NCBI GenBank assembly: GCA_030710605.1
Contig: CP092864.1
Span: forward strand, 141,363,368 to 141,427,367
Origin: Cordylochernes scorpioides
Lineage: Eukaryota > Arthropoda > Arachnida > Pseudoscorpiones > Chernetidae
Length of the DNA stretch: 64,000 nt
Direction: 5' to 3'
Shown: positions 43,208 through 56,100 of the stretch, piece by piece
How the letters are laid out: each line of letters begins with the position of its first letter
Position numbering within the stretch: the stretch's first letter is position 1
Notes under the pieces: model-generated
Told to the model about the DNA's origin: nothing
What the model saw: the letters and a program-made list of their open reading frames with translations, nothing else
Databases searched by the model: none
Made by a program: the position numbers and the translations under genes

Positions 43208-46061
43208 GGAGCCCGAATTAAGAAAATTTGATGGTTCATTGTTTATCTTGGCCATTGTAGATCCAAGAGCCAGAATTATAAAAAACTTGATGGTTCATTG
43301 TTTATCTTGGCCATTGTAGATCCAAGAGCCAGAATTATACAAAACTTGATGGTTCAATGTTTATCTCGGCCAGTGTAGATCCAAGAGCCCGAATTATACA
43401 GAATTTGATGGTTCATTGTTTATCTTGGCCATTGTAGATCCAAGAGCCAGAATTATACAAAACTTGATGGTTCATTGTTTATCTCGGCCATTGTAGATCC
43501 AAGAGCCAGAATTATACAAAACTTGATGGTTCATTGTTTATCTTGGCCATTGTAGATCCAAGAGCCAGAATTATACAAAACTTGATGGTTCATTGTTTAT
43601 CTTGGCCATTGTAGATCCAAGAGCCAGAATTATACAAAACTTGATGGTTCAATGTTTATCTCGGCCATTGTAGATCCAAGAGCCAGAATTATACAAAACT
43701 TGATGGTTCAATGTTTATCTTGGCCATTGTAGATCCAAGAGCCCGAATTATACAAAACTTGATGGTTCATTGTTTATCTTGGCCATTGTAGATCCAAGAG
43801 CCCGAATTATACAAAACTTGATGGTTCATTGTTTATCTTGGCCATTGTAGATCCAAGAGCCCGAATTATACAAAACTTGATGGTTCATTGTTTATCTTGG
43901 CCATTGTAGATCCAAGAGCCCGAATTATACAAAACTTGATGGTTCATTGTTTATCTTGGCCATTGTAGATCCAAGAGCCCGAATTATACAAAACTTGATG
44001 GTTCATTGTTTATCTTGGCCATTGTAGATCCAAGAGCCCGAATTATACAAAACTTGATGGTTCATTGTTTATCTTGGCCATTGTAGATCCAAGAGCCAGA
44101 ATTATACAAAACTTGATGGTTCATTGTTTATCTCGGCCATTGTATCCAAGAGCCCGAATTATACAAAACTTGATGGTTCAATGTTTGTCTTGGCCATTGT
44201 AGATCCAAGAGCCCGAATTATACAAAACTTGATGGTTCATTGTTTATCTTGGCCATTGTAGATCCAAGAGCCCGAATTATACAAAACTTGATGGTTCATT
44301 GTTTATCTTGGCCATTGTATCCAAGAGCCCGAATTATACAAAACTTGATGGTTCATTGTTTATCTTGGCCATTGTAGATCCAAGAGCCAGAATTATACAA
44401 AACTTGATGGTTCATTGTTTATCTTGGCCATTGTAGATCCAAGAGCCAGAATTATACAAAACTTGATGGTTCATTGTTTATCTTGGCCATTGTAGATCCA
44501 AGAGCCAGAATTATACAAAACTTGATGGTTCAATGTTTGTCTTGGCCATTGTAGATCCAAGAGCCCGAATTATACAAAACTTGATGGTTCATTGTTTATC
44601 TTGGCCATTGTAGATCCAAGAGCCCGAATTATACAAAACTTGATGGTTCATTGTTTATCTTGGCCATTGTATCCAAGAGCCCGAATTATACAAAACTTGA
44701 TGGTTCATTGTTTATCTTGGCCATTGTAGATCCAAGAGCCAGAATTATACAAAACTTGATGGTTCATTGTTTATCTCGGCCATTGTATCCAAGAGCCCGA
44801 ATTATACAAAACTTGATGGTTCAATGTTTATCTTGGCCATTGTATCCAAGAGCCAGAATTATACAGAATTTGATGGTTCATTGTTTATCTTGGCCATTGT
44901 AGATCCAAGAGCCAGAATTATACAAAACTTGATGGTTCAATGTTTGTCTTGGCCATTGTATCCAAGAGCCCGAATTATACAAAACTTGATGGTTCATTGT
45001 TTATCTTGGCCATTGTATCCAAGAGCCCGAATTATACAAAACTTGATGGTTCATTGTTTATCTTGGCCATTGTATCCAAGAGCCCGAATTATACAAAACT
45101 TGATGGTTCAATGTTTATCTTGGCCATTGTATCCAAGAGCCCGAATTATACAAAACTTGATGGTTCAATGTTTATCTTGGCCATTGTATCCAAGAGCCCG
45201 AATTATACAAAACTTGATGGTTCATTGTTTATCTTGGCCATTGTAGATCCAAGAGCCCGAATTATACAAAACTTGATGGTTCATTGTTTATCTTGGCCAT
45301 TGTATCCAAGAGCCCGAATTATACAAAACTTGATGGTTCATTGTTTATCTTGGCCATTGTATCCAAGAGCCCGAATTATACAAAACTTGATGGTTCAATG
45401 TTTATCTTGGCCATTGTATCCAAGAGCCAGAATTATACAGAATTTGATGGTTCATTGTTTATCTTGGCCATTGTAGATCCAAGAGCCAGAATTATACAAA
45501 ACTTGATGGTTCAATGTTTGTCTTGGCCATTGTATCCAAGAGCCCGAATTATACAAAACTTGATGGTTCATTGTTTATCTTGGCCATTGTAGATCCAAGA
45601 GCCAGAATTATACAAAACTTGATGGTTCATTGTTTATCTTGGCCATTGTAGATCCAAGAGCCCGAATTATACAAAACTTGATGGTTCATTGTTTATCTTG
45701 GCCATTGTATCCAAGAGCCCGAATTATACAAAACTTGATGGTTCAATGTTTGTCTTGGCCATTGTAGATCCAAGAGCCCGAATTATACAAAACTTGATGG
45801 TTCATTGTTTATCTTGGCCATTGTAGATACAAGAGCCCGAATTATACAAAACTTGATGGTTCAATGTTTATCTTGGCCATTGTAGATCCAAGAGCCCGAA
45901 TTATACAAAACTTGATGGTTCAATGTTTATCTTGGCCATTGTATATCCAAGAGCCCGAATTATACAAAACTTGATGGTTCATTGTTTATCTTGGCCATTG
46001 TAGATCCAAGAGCCCGAAATATACAAAACTTGATGGTTCATTGTTTATCTTGGCCATTGTA
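43208..46061 (+). repeat. Satellite A, 59/57-bp unit
   Basis: Roughly 48 head-to-tail copies of a 59-bp unit (GATCCAAGAGCCCGAATTAT, ACAAAACTTGATGGTTCATT, GTTTATCTTGGCCATTGTA). A 57-bp variant lacking two bases in TGTAGATCC dominates the right half. Because 57 is divisible by 3, long open frames appear across it by chance. Copies are about 95% alike. Confidence 0.97.
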
Positions 46062-46262
46062 GATTGAGTAGCCATAATTACGCCAAACTTGACGGTTGAT
46101 TGCTTATCTTGGTCATTGTAGATCCAGTAGCCATAATTACGCCAAACTTGACGGTTGATTGCTTATCTTGGTCATTGTAGATCCAAGAGCCCGTATTATA
46201 CAAAACTTGATGATTCAATGTTTATCTTGGCCATTGTAGATTGAGTAACCATAATTACGCCA

Positions 46263-47149
46263 CACACCCAATATTAATAAAATCAAAAGCAAAGTCAATA
46301 AATTTATCAATCAAACTCTTTGATACAATAGTGAGAGCTGTCCTGATGTATGCCGCTCCATTGTGGGCAACAGAGCATAAAGACTTACTGGACAATATAC
46401 AAGACATATTTATCCGTAGGTTCCTGAATCTGCCCAGATACACTCCAGGTTACCTAATCAGATTAGAAACCGGTCGTATCTCATTGAGTGTAACAGCCTT
46501 AAAATCAACCCTGAAGTATTGGCTGCTGGTGTTGAATATGAGCAGTGACAGATTGCCACGTATATGTTTTAATAGAACACGGGAACTGTCTAATGCTTCG
46601 GGCAAACCCATCGGTTTCATTAAAAAGCTCACCAATCTGCTTAACAATAATGGATCCCCTGCACTTGTTTCCTGTGATGACCCTGAAACGCTGAGGAGCG
46701 CGATTACAGGGCTCTTAAAAACAGCGGCAGACCAATCTATACAAAACCACCTTACAAGAATGGATAAATCTAAGCTATACTCTCACTACAAAGACATTCA
46801 CATATCTTTCATGACGGAGGGATACCTTTTAGGGGATTTTCCTTTCCCGGTTGTAAGACTACTCGCACAAGTTAGAATACTTTCAAGTTTTTTTAGAGAA
46901 AACCACACCAAGATGCTCTGCGGTGAGGACCCGATTTGTACCTTCTGTAATTCAAAACTAAAAAATGAAATCACTCACTATATTTTTGATTGCTCTGCTC
47001 TGAAAGAAGAAAGAAGAACCCTTATGCTCAAAACTGGGCAACTCTGTGCTTCACTTCCATCAATAATTGACAATATGACCCAGAATAAGTATATTGCTAC
47101 GGCGTTTTATGGTTTCCACAAGTCCATATCTCAGAAGAAGGCCAAGTGA
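46263..47149 (+). CDS. Family B LINE ORF2 C-terminal part (5' truncated)
   Basis: About 295 residues are open and in one frame; a chance ATG in the flanking satellite precedes them. They cover the region after RT: FDTIVRAVLMYAAPLWA, RRFLNLPRYTPGYLIRLETG, a linker with FIKKLTNLLNNNGSPA, MDKSKLYSHYKDIHISFMTE, and the zinc cluster ICTFCNSKLKNEITHYIFDC, ending SISQKKAK. No RT catalytic box is present, so it is non-functional despite the open frame. The absence of stops implies a recent insertion. Confidence 0.85.
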
Positions 47150-47382
47150 TACTCACTCCTCACTTTCTTACTGCTACTCTTTTGTGTTGATTTCTTGCTT
47201 CCCTCTTTCTTATTATTATTATTATTTTTTCCTTTTCTTGTTTTTTTTCTCTTTCTCTTTTTACTCTGTATATATCGTTATTTCCTTTGTCTCACTGCTT
47301 TGTTCTTATGCATACCTCTGGTGAATCCTGTATAGGGTCAGTGACCCTAAATAAAGGCTTTTTTGTTGTTGTTGTTGAATAG
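46263..47382 (+). mobile_element. Family B LINE, 5' truncated, inserted in the satellite
   Basis: Flanked by the 14-bp duplication CCATAATTACGCCA (46249-46262 and 47383-47396). Ends TGACCCTAAATAAAGGC, a T run and (GTT)n. 1120 bp. Best preserved family B copy in the window. Confidence 0.93.
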
Positions 47383-47510
47383 CCATAATTACGCCAAACT
47401 TCACGGTTGATTGCTTATCTTGGTCATTGTAGATTCAGTAGCCATAATTACGCCAAACTTGACGGTTGATTGCTTATCTTGGTCATTGTAGATCCAGTAA
47501 CAATAATTAC

Positions 47511-50075
47511 GTCAAACTTGACGCTCCATGGTTAGTGACATCGTCAAACTTGACGGTCCACGGTTAGTGACATCGTCAAACTTGACGCTCCACGGTTAGT
47601 GACATCGTCAAACTTGACGGTCCACGGTTAGTGACATCGCCAAACTTGACGCTCCACGGTTAGTGACATCGCCAAACTTGACGGTCCACGGTTAGTGACA
47701 TCGCCAAACTTGACGGTCCACGGTTAGCGACATCGCCAAACTTGACGGTCCACGGTTAGTGACATCGTCAAACTTGACGGTCCACGGTTAGTGACATCGT
47801 CAAACTTGACGGTCCACGGTTAGTGACATCGCCAAACTTGCCGGTCCACGGTTAGCGACATCGCCAAACTTGCCGGTCCACGGTTAGCGACATCGCCAAA
47901 CTTGACGGTCCACGGTTAGTGACATCGCCAAACCTGACGGTCCACGGTTAGTGACATCGCCAAACTTGACGGTCCACGGTTAGTGACATCGCCGAACTTG
48001 ACGGTCCACGGATAGTGACATCGCCAAACTTGACGCTCCATGGTTAGTGACATCGTCAAACTTGACGGTCCACGGTTAGTGACATCGCCAAACTTGACGG
48101 TCCACGGTTAGTGACATCGCCAAACTTGACGCTCCACGGTTAGTGACATCGTCAAACTTGACGGTCCACGGTTAGTGACATCGCCAAACTTGACGCTCCA
48201 CGGTTAGTGACATCGTCAAACTTGACGGTCCACGGTTAGTGACATCGCCAAACTTGACGCTCCACGGTTAGTGACATCGTCAAACTTGACGGTCCACGGT
48301 TAGTGACATCGCCAAACTTGACGCTCCACGGTTAGTGACATCGTCAAACTTGACGGTCCACGGTTAGTGACATCGCCAAACTTGCCGGTCCACGGTTAGC
48401 GACATCGCCAAACTTGCCGGTCCACGGTTAGCGACATCGCCAAACTTGACGGTCCACGGTTAGTGACATCGCCAAACTTGACGGTCCACGGATAGTGACA
48501 TCGCCAAACTTGACGCTCCATGGTTAGTGACATCGTCAAACTTGACGGTCCACGGTTAGTGACATCGCCAAACTTGACGGTCCACGGTTAGTGACATCGC
48601 CAAACTTGACGCTCCATGGTTAGTGACATCGCCAAACTTGACGGTCCACGGTTAGTGACATCGCCAAACTTGACGCTCCATGGTTAGTGACATCGTCAAA
48701 CTTGACGGTCCACGGTTAGTGACATCGCCAAACTTGACGGTCCACGGTTAGTGACATCGCCAAACTTGACGGTCCACGGTTAGTGACATCGCCAAACTTG
48801 ACGGTCCACGGATAGTGACATCGCCAAACTTGACGGTCCACGGTTAGTGACATCGCCAAACTTGACGGTCCACGGATAGTGACATCGCCAAACTTGACGC
48901 TCCACGGTTTGTGACATCGCCAAACCTGACGGTCCACGGATAGTGACATCGCCAAACTTGACGGTACATGGTGTTTTACATCGCCAAACTTGACGGTTCA
49001 TGGTTAGTGACATCGCCAAACTTGACGGTTCATGGTTAGTGACATCGCCAAACTTGACGGTTCATGGTTAGTGACATCGCCAAACTTGACGGTCCACGGT
49101 TAGTGACATCGCCAAACTTGACGGTCCACGGATAGTGACATCGCCAAACTTGACGGTCCACGGTTAGTGACATCGCCAAACTTGACGGTCCACGGATAGT
49201 GACATCGCCAAACTTGACGCTCCACGGTTTGTGACATCGCCAAACCTGACGGTCCACGGATAGTGACATCGCCAAACTTGACGGTACATGGTGTTTTACA
49301 TCGCCAAACTTGACGGTTCATGGTTAGTGACATCGCCAAACTTGACGGTTCATGGTTAGTGACATCGCCAAACTTGACGGTACATGGTGTTTGACATCGC
49401 CAAACTTGACGGTTCATGGTTAGTGACATCGCCAAACTTGACGGTTCATGGTTAGTGACATCGCCAAACTTGACAGTACATGGTGTTTGACATCGTCAAA
49501 CTTGACGGTTCATGGATAGTGACATCGCCGAACTTGACGGTTAATGTTCAGTGCCATCGCCAAACTTGACGGTTCATGGATAGTGACATCGCCAAACTTG
49601 ACGGTTAATGTTCAGTGCCATCGCCAAACTTGACGGTTCATGGATAGTGACATCGCCAAAATTGACGGTTCATGGTTTGTGACATCGCCAAACTTGATGG
49701 TACATGGTGTTTGACATCGTCAAACTTGACGGTTCATGGATAGTGCCATCGCCAAACTTGACGGTACATGGTGTTTGACATCGCCAAACTTGACGGTACA
49801 TGGTGTTTGACATCGCCAAACTTGACGGTTCATGGTTAGTGACATCGTCAAACTTGACGGTTCATGGATAGTGACATCGCCGAACTTGACGGTTAATGTT
49901 CAGTGCCATCGCCAAACTTGACGGTTCATGGTTAGTGACATCGCCAAACTTGACGGTTAATGGATAGTGACATCGCCAAAATAAACGGTACATGGTGTTT
50001 GACATCGCCAAACTAGACGGTAAATGGTTAGTGCCGTCGCCAAACTTGACGGTAAATGGTTAGTGCCGTCGCCAA
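47511..50075 (+). repeat. Satellite B, 32-bp unit
   Basis: About 80 copies of a 32-bp unit (GCCAAACTTGACGGTCCACG, GTTAGTGACATC). Variants (TTCATGG, GTACATGGTGTTTG, TTAATGTTCAG) increase toward the right edge. Segments 48781-49040 and 49101-49360 are the same at a 320-bp offset, and 48001-48120 recurs at 48481, a 480-bp offset, showing recent block duplications. The CAAACTTGACGG core is shared with satellite A. Confidence 0.97.
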
Positions 50076-50900
50076 AAGAGCGAAGTACACATTAAAACGA
50101 AACTCTGGCAGCGGTAGGAAGTAATCGCCTAGAGCTGATAAAGGACACACCCCGTGACTGTCACATCCTGGAGAACATTTTCGGTTTCTTGATAGTGAAC
50201 ACATCCCCAACATTTCACAGATCTTTCAATATCAGAATTAAATACACTTCTGTTTGTTTGATAGTAGAGAAATGTTCTTCATGAAGGACTGTGTGAACAC
50301 ACTTTATTTAAATAATAGTTCCTCAAGATGTTGTTTTTATATTATCACCTAATTCTATATTGAAATTGTTAAGCAAAATAAGGTTAAAATATGTGTTTTA
50401 AACAAATACTCTTTATTTGTCGGGATAAAAACTACAGTAGCAAAAATCGTTTTAGGTAACAAGACTATTTTTATCCTAAGGCTGGACTGGCACCCCTAAC
50501 TCAATCCATACGTCTTATATACAGCTAGCACAAATAAGTTAAAAAGCAACTATGCAAATTGTGCCACACAAAGATCAAACATGCTAAGAGCAAATATGCA
50601 AAGATACAACACACCTGCTTACAATATGAAATATTAGTAGAGAGCTGCAATTATTCTTTTTTAAAACGGAGCCTGCGCTTAACAAATGGTTCTCCAACAT
50701 GACAAAGGGGGAACCGCTTACTTCTATTTATACACTACGTTTGAAAGTATACATTTATGGTACATGCTCTTTGTCTGGGTCACTCGGAATTCTGGTGAAT
50801 TTCCTATCTTAATTCATATATTTATTGGCTATTTATTTTCTATACTGTTTGTCCATTTAGCGTATTATTTTCTATTTTATACATACACATTTATAAAAGC
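50076..50900. other. Spacer, no feature recognised
   Basis: Unique-looking AT-rich DNA. Frames here (for example 50686-50904 +) have no recognisable domain and a composition like random AT-rich sequence. Confidence 0.4.
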
Positions 50901-50905
50901 ATAGA

Positions 50906-51292
50906 GCACCTCTCCCGACAAAATAGACGTCAAAACTAGTCGCCATCTAGTGACCGTCGCCGCAAACTAGCGGCTCGGGTCGGTGACAAAGCCGCAACAC
51001 CAGCTTTCGCAAACTAAGAAGCATCCACCTGGAGTACATGGTTTCGAGCTAATGGCCCTCGTTAGCCTAGGGAGGACTTTGTCACAAGAGATCCACAGGG
51101 GATCCAATGGAATCTTCACAATTCTCCAAAGAGGTGATTAGCTGACAAAGTGGCATGGTCAAATCTATGGCCCAAATATAGATGGAAACAAAGCTGGTGT
51201 TGTGACTTTGTCACCGACCCGAGGACGCTAGTTTTCAGCGACGGTCAATAGATGATGTAAAGTTTTGACGTTTATTTTGACGGGAGAGGTGC
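50906..51292. repeat. Foldback element with about 105-bp inverted arms
   Basis: Arms begin GCACCTCTCCCGACAAAATA at left, with the complement ending at 51292. Both contain GACCGTCGCYG, CTAG and GTCGGTGACAAAG motifs. A hammerhead-like remnant lies on the minus strand near 51030-51065 (CTAACGA, stem II, GAAACC). One related arm is at 52430-52535. Confidence 0.65.
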
Positions 51293-51349
51293 ACTATAGT
51301 TTTATTTATCAATTTCCTACAGGCAAATTTTCCATTTATAAACATTTAT

Positions 51350-51450
51350 ATTTTAAAAATAAGGCCTATTTTGGATTTAAATACGATTATTTATTAATCC
51401 GATATTTCGATGGACCAAACTTCCATCTTTTACGAGGTATTTTGCAGTGA
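51350..51450 (-). repeat. Degenerate hammerhead/PLE end fragment
   Basis: On the minus strand GATGGAAGTTTGGTCCATC forms a stem followed by GAAATATCGG and ATTAATAAATAATCG, like the GAAA side of the hammerhead repeats elsewhere. The first core half is lost. Confidence 0.35.
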
Positions 51451-52229
51451 AGCACGCAGCAGGTCGCGTGCCCCAGGTGAGCCACTAGACGTCTTCTAAG
51501 CTTATTGGGTGATATAAACCATCTAATATATACATTTTAAACAGAGTAAATATAATCAAAAGAAAAACCAATGCGCTATATGTAAATAACTTTTGAAAAT
51601 TAAGAGATATCGAATAAATTAAACAAATAAAATATCATAAAAATCGAAATGACTGCGACATTTATATAAACAATTTACTCTTGCTACTTAATATTTAAAA
51701 TCGTGGAAGTGTGATCATATTTTATATAGTACTTGTGGGTGGCATGGAATTCTAGGCGGAGTCAGATAACAAATTATTTATTGTAAAATAAACCTTTAAT
51801 TACATTTATTTAATACAAATTATCAGAAGGGGTTGCATTGTTGTATTATTACAGGTTGAAGTTATTTTTAATGTCTGTGTGTGTGGTCAAATATCAATTC
51901 TAGATTATATAATGTTAGACATATGTGCTTGACATATTATAGATAAATATTTACATTTCATATTATTTATGATTTATATTTAGAATGATGTATAATTATT
52001 TTATTATATTGATATGGCAACAATTAATTTGATATTAATGTTAATTCATATAATTTTAATAAAGTATATTTTATAAGCATTATATATTTATAAGATGAAT
52101 AATTTTAATATTTGAATTGAATAGTTATTAGACAAATTAAAACTTATAATGAAAATAGGAAAAGTTAATATTTGGGAGCCTCTACATACTATATAAAAAA
52201 ATAAAAGAAAAATTGTGTCAGGTGTTGAA

Positions 52230-52535
52230 ATTAAAGACAAAAGGCATATCATGAACGTTTAGTTGAATTTTATCCCACTAGATGGCAATATAAAATACTC
52301 ATGTGGGCGGTCATTAAGGTCTTTTTGTTTTGATGCAATGGTGAACAGGTGGCATTATGTGGATTGCCACAATACGAGGGCCATTAGCCCGAAACCATGG
52401 TCTCTAGGTGGACGCTTCTCAGTTTGCCAAAGCTGGTGTTGTGGCTTTGTCACCGACCTGATGCCGCTAGTTTGCGGCGACGGTCAATAGATGGCGTCTA
52501 GTTTTGACCACTATTTTGACGGGAGAGGCGACCCT
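52230..52535 (+). repeat. Partial foldback copy
   Basis: Combines CCACTAGATGGC (cf. the hammerhead foldbacks), ACGAGGGCCATTAGCCCGAA (hammerhead-like stem II and GAAA) and the right arm of the 50906 element (AAAGCTGGTGTTGTGGCTTT to GACGGGAGAGG). Confidence 0.5.
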
Positions 52536-52640
52536 TGTCTCTTTATAATATATATATTTATTTATTTAATTAAAAAGGCATATTTTGATCCAATATATGC
52601 CTTTTTAATTAAAGATTTATTTATGGATTACTTTATTTTC

Positions 52641-52673
<33 letters not shown>

Positions 52674-52675
<2 letters not shown>

Positions 52676-52945
52676 CATATTCTGACCAGGAGCACATGTG
52701 CTTTTTAGATGGCAGAGCGCCACACATCTAGTGGAACATAAAACAACTAAGCATCAATTTAACCTGTTCCCTGATAGTTGGCCAACCTAATTTCTTGATT
52801 TATCAAGAAAAGTCATCCACGAACGCGTTTCGCGCTGTTGGCGCTCGTCAGCGTGGAGTAGGCTGTACCACTGCGACCAAAAAGATTTTTAGTCTCAGAG
52901 GCTTCTTTGTGCTCCTGGTCAGGATATGTCTTTTTATATTTAATA
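52674..52945. repeat. Hammerhead foldback, well-preserved ribozyme
   Basis: Inverted ends TCTGACCAGGAGCACATGTG and TGCTCCTGGTCAGGATATG enclose the family markers and an intact ribozyme motif (52817-52856). Confidence 0.72.
52817..52856 (-). ncRNA. Hammerhead ribozyme motif, intact
   Basis: Minus strand: stem I CCACG, core CTGACGA, stem II GCGC-CAACA-GCGC, GAA, palindromic stem III ACGCGT without a loop, T at the cleavage position, and CGTGG closing stem I. All conserved positions are present. Compared with 61435-61474, the second pair of stem II is C-G instead of G-C, so pairing is kept. A loop-less stem III suggests action as a dimer. Confidence 0.78.
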
Positions 52946-53142
52946 TCAACCCCTGACCTTTTTATTTTTTTTCCATTATTTTTTCACATATATATATGTA
53001 TAGACAAATGTAAAAGCATACATGTATGACAGCGCAAGTGTCCCTAGGAGGACATAGCACTTTAAATTTAAATAAACCCCTATATATATAAGAGTCAGAA
53101 CAAAAGCAATTTTTATTCAGTCATATAAAACGTCGTTACATT

Positions 53143-56100
53143 TCAATTGTTAGTGGGGGAGGGGGTACAATTAAAATCTATCTCTATAAAATATTTGTAA
53201 ATTTCGTATTTCTTCTTGTTTAAAATTCGACGTAATTCTGGATTTCCGCGGTCTAGGATGAAGTTGGCTGGGCTGAAGATATATAAGCGGTCGACAATCC
53301 GACATTCTTCAGTAGCTTCTTTTATTTTCTTTTTCGTAAATTCACACTCTAGGTATCGATGTAGTATGTCTGGAGATCCTCCGCACGCAGTGCAGGTGGG
53401 CCTTCCATTCCTGGTCGGGTGTGGCAGGGCTCTTAATTTCAGTCTCCAGGCGATATCGTCGTAGATGTTACGTTTTTTATGCCAGGATGGCGCAGTGTTG
53501 AAATTCCACTTTGCAGCTTTTTCTTCAGCGCGTTTAAAGTTAAAATTGGTCGATAAAATTATATTTCGTAGTGCGTTACTCTTTATACGTGAGAAAAGGC
53601 GTGATTCGTAAACGACGGGAAGATGCACGCAGGAAGAATGGTCTTGAAGTTTAAAAGTCGTGTTTTTCGTCTGGTTGTAAAACTCGGCAATTCGTTGTAG
53701 ATCGTTTCTGATATTTCGCGTGGCATGGGAAAATAGATCATTTGCCTCGCGCATTTCGTCGTTCGTATCTATAAACTCTTTCAGGCGTTTCAAGTTTCTT
53801 ATGCTGAAGACGGCAGAGTTCTGTAGATAAAGGCCGTGTAAGAGGCGGCATTTCGGTATAACGAGGTGTAAATAATCTTTTCGCGAAAGCTGCTTGAAGT
53901 CAATATTAAATTTATGAACGATGCTACGCCAGCTTGCTAAAATTTGTTTTCTTCGCGGTGAGAGAAATCCGTGTAGATCGTAATTAAAAAGATTGAAGTA
54001 GTTGGTCGCATTTTTGTTCTCAAATAGAAATTCGTTTTCGTTCTGATGTCCATTAATTTGCCTTTGTATACGTTTTAACGTGAATAAATCGCGTTGCGTG
54101 GCGAGGTGGAGCAAAGCGAGGCCGCCGTTCTCGATAGGTAAACAATTTATTGAGGAATTTGTCCAGGTTGTATTTAGGTATAGGGCGACATCAATATCTT
54201 TTTGTATATCGTTGAGGATTACGTCTTCAGGTAGAGTCGCGTTTATTTTATATGTGAATTTCGGTATCAATCTTTCGTTAATATATCGCGTCTTCTGTAT
54301 AAGCGAGAGCGACGAAATATGGGATTTAACAACACGCACCGCTTGTTGAAATTCTTCGCGCAGGTTTTCTTTCTCCGTTTTGAAGGGCGTTTTTGAGTTT
54401 TCAACTAAGATGCCAAGCACTTTGATTTGGTCTCTCCTCATCTTAATTTCCCTCGGAGTGTCGGTTCTGTTGCCCCAGCTGCCACACCACAGCCCTTTGC
54501 TTTTCCCAAAGTTTATATTTATGCCGGAGACCCGCTTAAAATCTTGGAGACAGGAGTATATTCGGTCGAAGTCGCTTTCGTCTCTAATTAAGAACACCAG
54601 GTCGTCGGCGTAAATGTGCGTCGTTGTCGTGGAGCTCAGTTTGTCTCGTAAGTGAAAGATTAAAGCCGTCGTGGAGATCGAGAACAGTACCGCCGACAGC
54701 CCGCAGCCCTGACGAACTCCCCTTGTCACTTGTATGGATGGAGAGGTTTCTTCATTTACGTCAATCTTAATTGCACTGTTGTTCAAGATTATCTTGATCC
54801 ATTTGATAAATATATTTGGTATACCGATTCTCTCAAGAGTCGCAATTAGGAAGTTTCTGTTGAGCGAGTCAAACGCCCTCTGTAGGTCGAGGACGACAAT
54901 CGCGAGGGGCGTGTTGAGGAGGTTTGCCGCGTAGACGCTGTATTCGATATCAGGGAGTATGTCGAATATTGATCTATTCATAATTGCATATTTTTGTTCA
55001 ATAGGAACAATTTGCGGGGAGTAGGGTTTAAGTTTTGCGAGTAATAATTTTGACAAGATTTTATAATCTGTGTTCATCATCGTGATAGGTCTCCATTCAC
55101 CCAACGTCTTTGGGCTCGGCTTCTTTGGTAGGAGAATCAGCCTCCCCACTCTCATATGTTCAGGTAATTCATCTTCCTCTTGAGCATTAGTAAATATCGT
55201 GAGAAGTAGATCTGCGGCGTCGTTCGGGTATTTTTTATAAAATTCCGCGGGAATCTTGTCTTCTCCAGCCATCTTTTTATTGGGAAGTTGCTTAATTGCA
55301 TTAATTATGTCGCCTCTCGTTATAAAGTGTTGTTCATCGAAGTTGAAGTCGATGTCGAGGCGCGGGATAGTATTTGTATACGTTACGATGTCGTTTAGAT
55401 TGATAGATTCGTCGGCTCTGGATTGATCGCGGTAGTGTTTAAAAATATATTTTAAAATATTTCGATTATCGGTCAGCAGTATGTCGTTCTCGTTAAAAAG
55501 CGAAGTAATAGCGGGCTTGTGACCCATCGGCCTTGGGACCGTATGCCTCAGACAAGCATTAGCAACTTCCAAAATAAGTCTTCTTATACATCTCCATTTA
55601 GCACTTGCATTTAAGTTCATATAGTTCGAATAAAAGTTTTCAAGTTCAAAAGCATATATGTCATCGAAGAGGCGGGAGGTAAATATTCGTCTGTCAATTT
55701 TTCGCGCTAACTTCATTCTCTCGGTGCTTAAACGGGCGATGATAGCGTTGTGGTCAGATAGCGAGTAAGACAATGTTTTGCATTCTTCCAAGTTTCTTAT
55801 TAAATCGGGCGTAGTTAAGATATAGTCGATGCGTGTTTCAAAAGGTGTGCCGTTCACAGTCGCGAAGTGCGTGACCCCGTGAATTCCCGGATTAAGATAA
55901 CTAAATGCGTCGATTAGGTTATATTTTCTTTTAAAATCATTTAGCATTTTTCTCTTTCTCTGTGAGTCCGTTCTACCAGGCTTATCTCGTATGTTAAAGT
56001 CTCCAAGTATAATTTTGGACGTGTCGTTCGGGAAATTTTCAATATATCGTTCAATCAAGGTAAAGTCGTTAAAAGCTTCATCCGGATTGTGCGTAACATG

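Larger units (their letters stand above)
46062..47510 (+). repeat. Satellite A divergent subfamily, split by a LINE
   Basis: Units of 59 bp reading CCATAATTACGCCAAACTTG, ACGGTTGATTGCTTATCTTG, GTCATTGTA. They are intermediate between the main 59-bp unit and the 32-bp unit. Interrupted at 46263-47382 by a family B LINE. Confidence 0.9.

Noticed and set aside
44651-45592. Long open frames of 83-178 codons across satellite A
   Set aside because: The 57-bp unit is divisible by three, so the same 19-residue phrase repeats without stops. Several frames are open at once, and there is no sign of selection.
47094-47324. Hydrophobic 76-codon frame (also near 11877-12219 and 59309-59664)
   Set aside because: Lies in the pyrimidine-rich 3' UTR of the family B LINE; the apparent membrane segments come from the TTC/CTT-rich sequence.
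48716-49435. Minus-strand open frames in the 32-bp satellite
   Set aside because: Repeat artefact: three units equal 96 bp and lack stops by chance. No start context or domain.
43208-50075. CRISPR-like array of short repeats
   Set aside because: Units are contiguous without unique spacers, and the context is eukaryotic with no cas genes.
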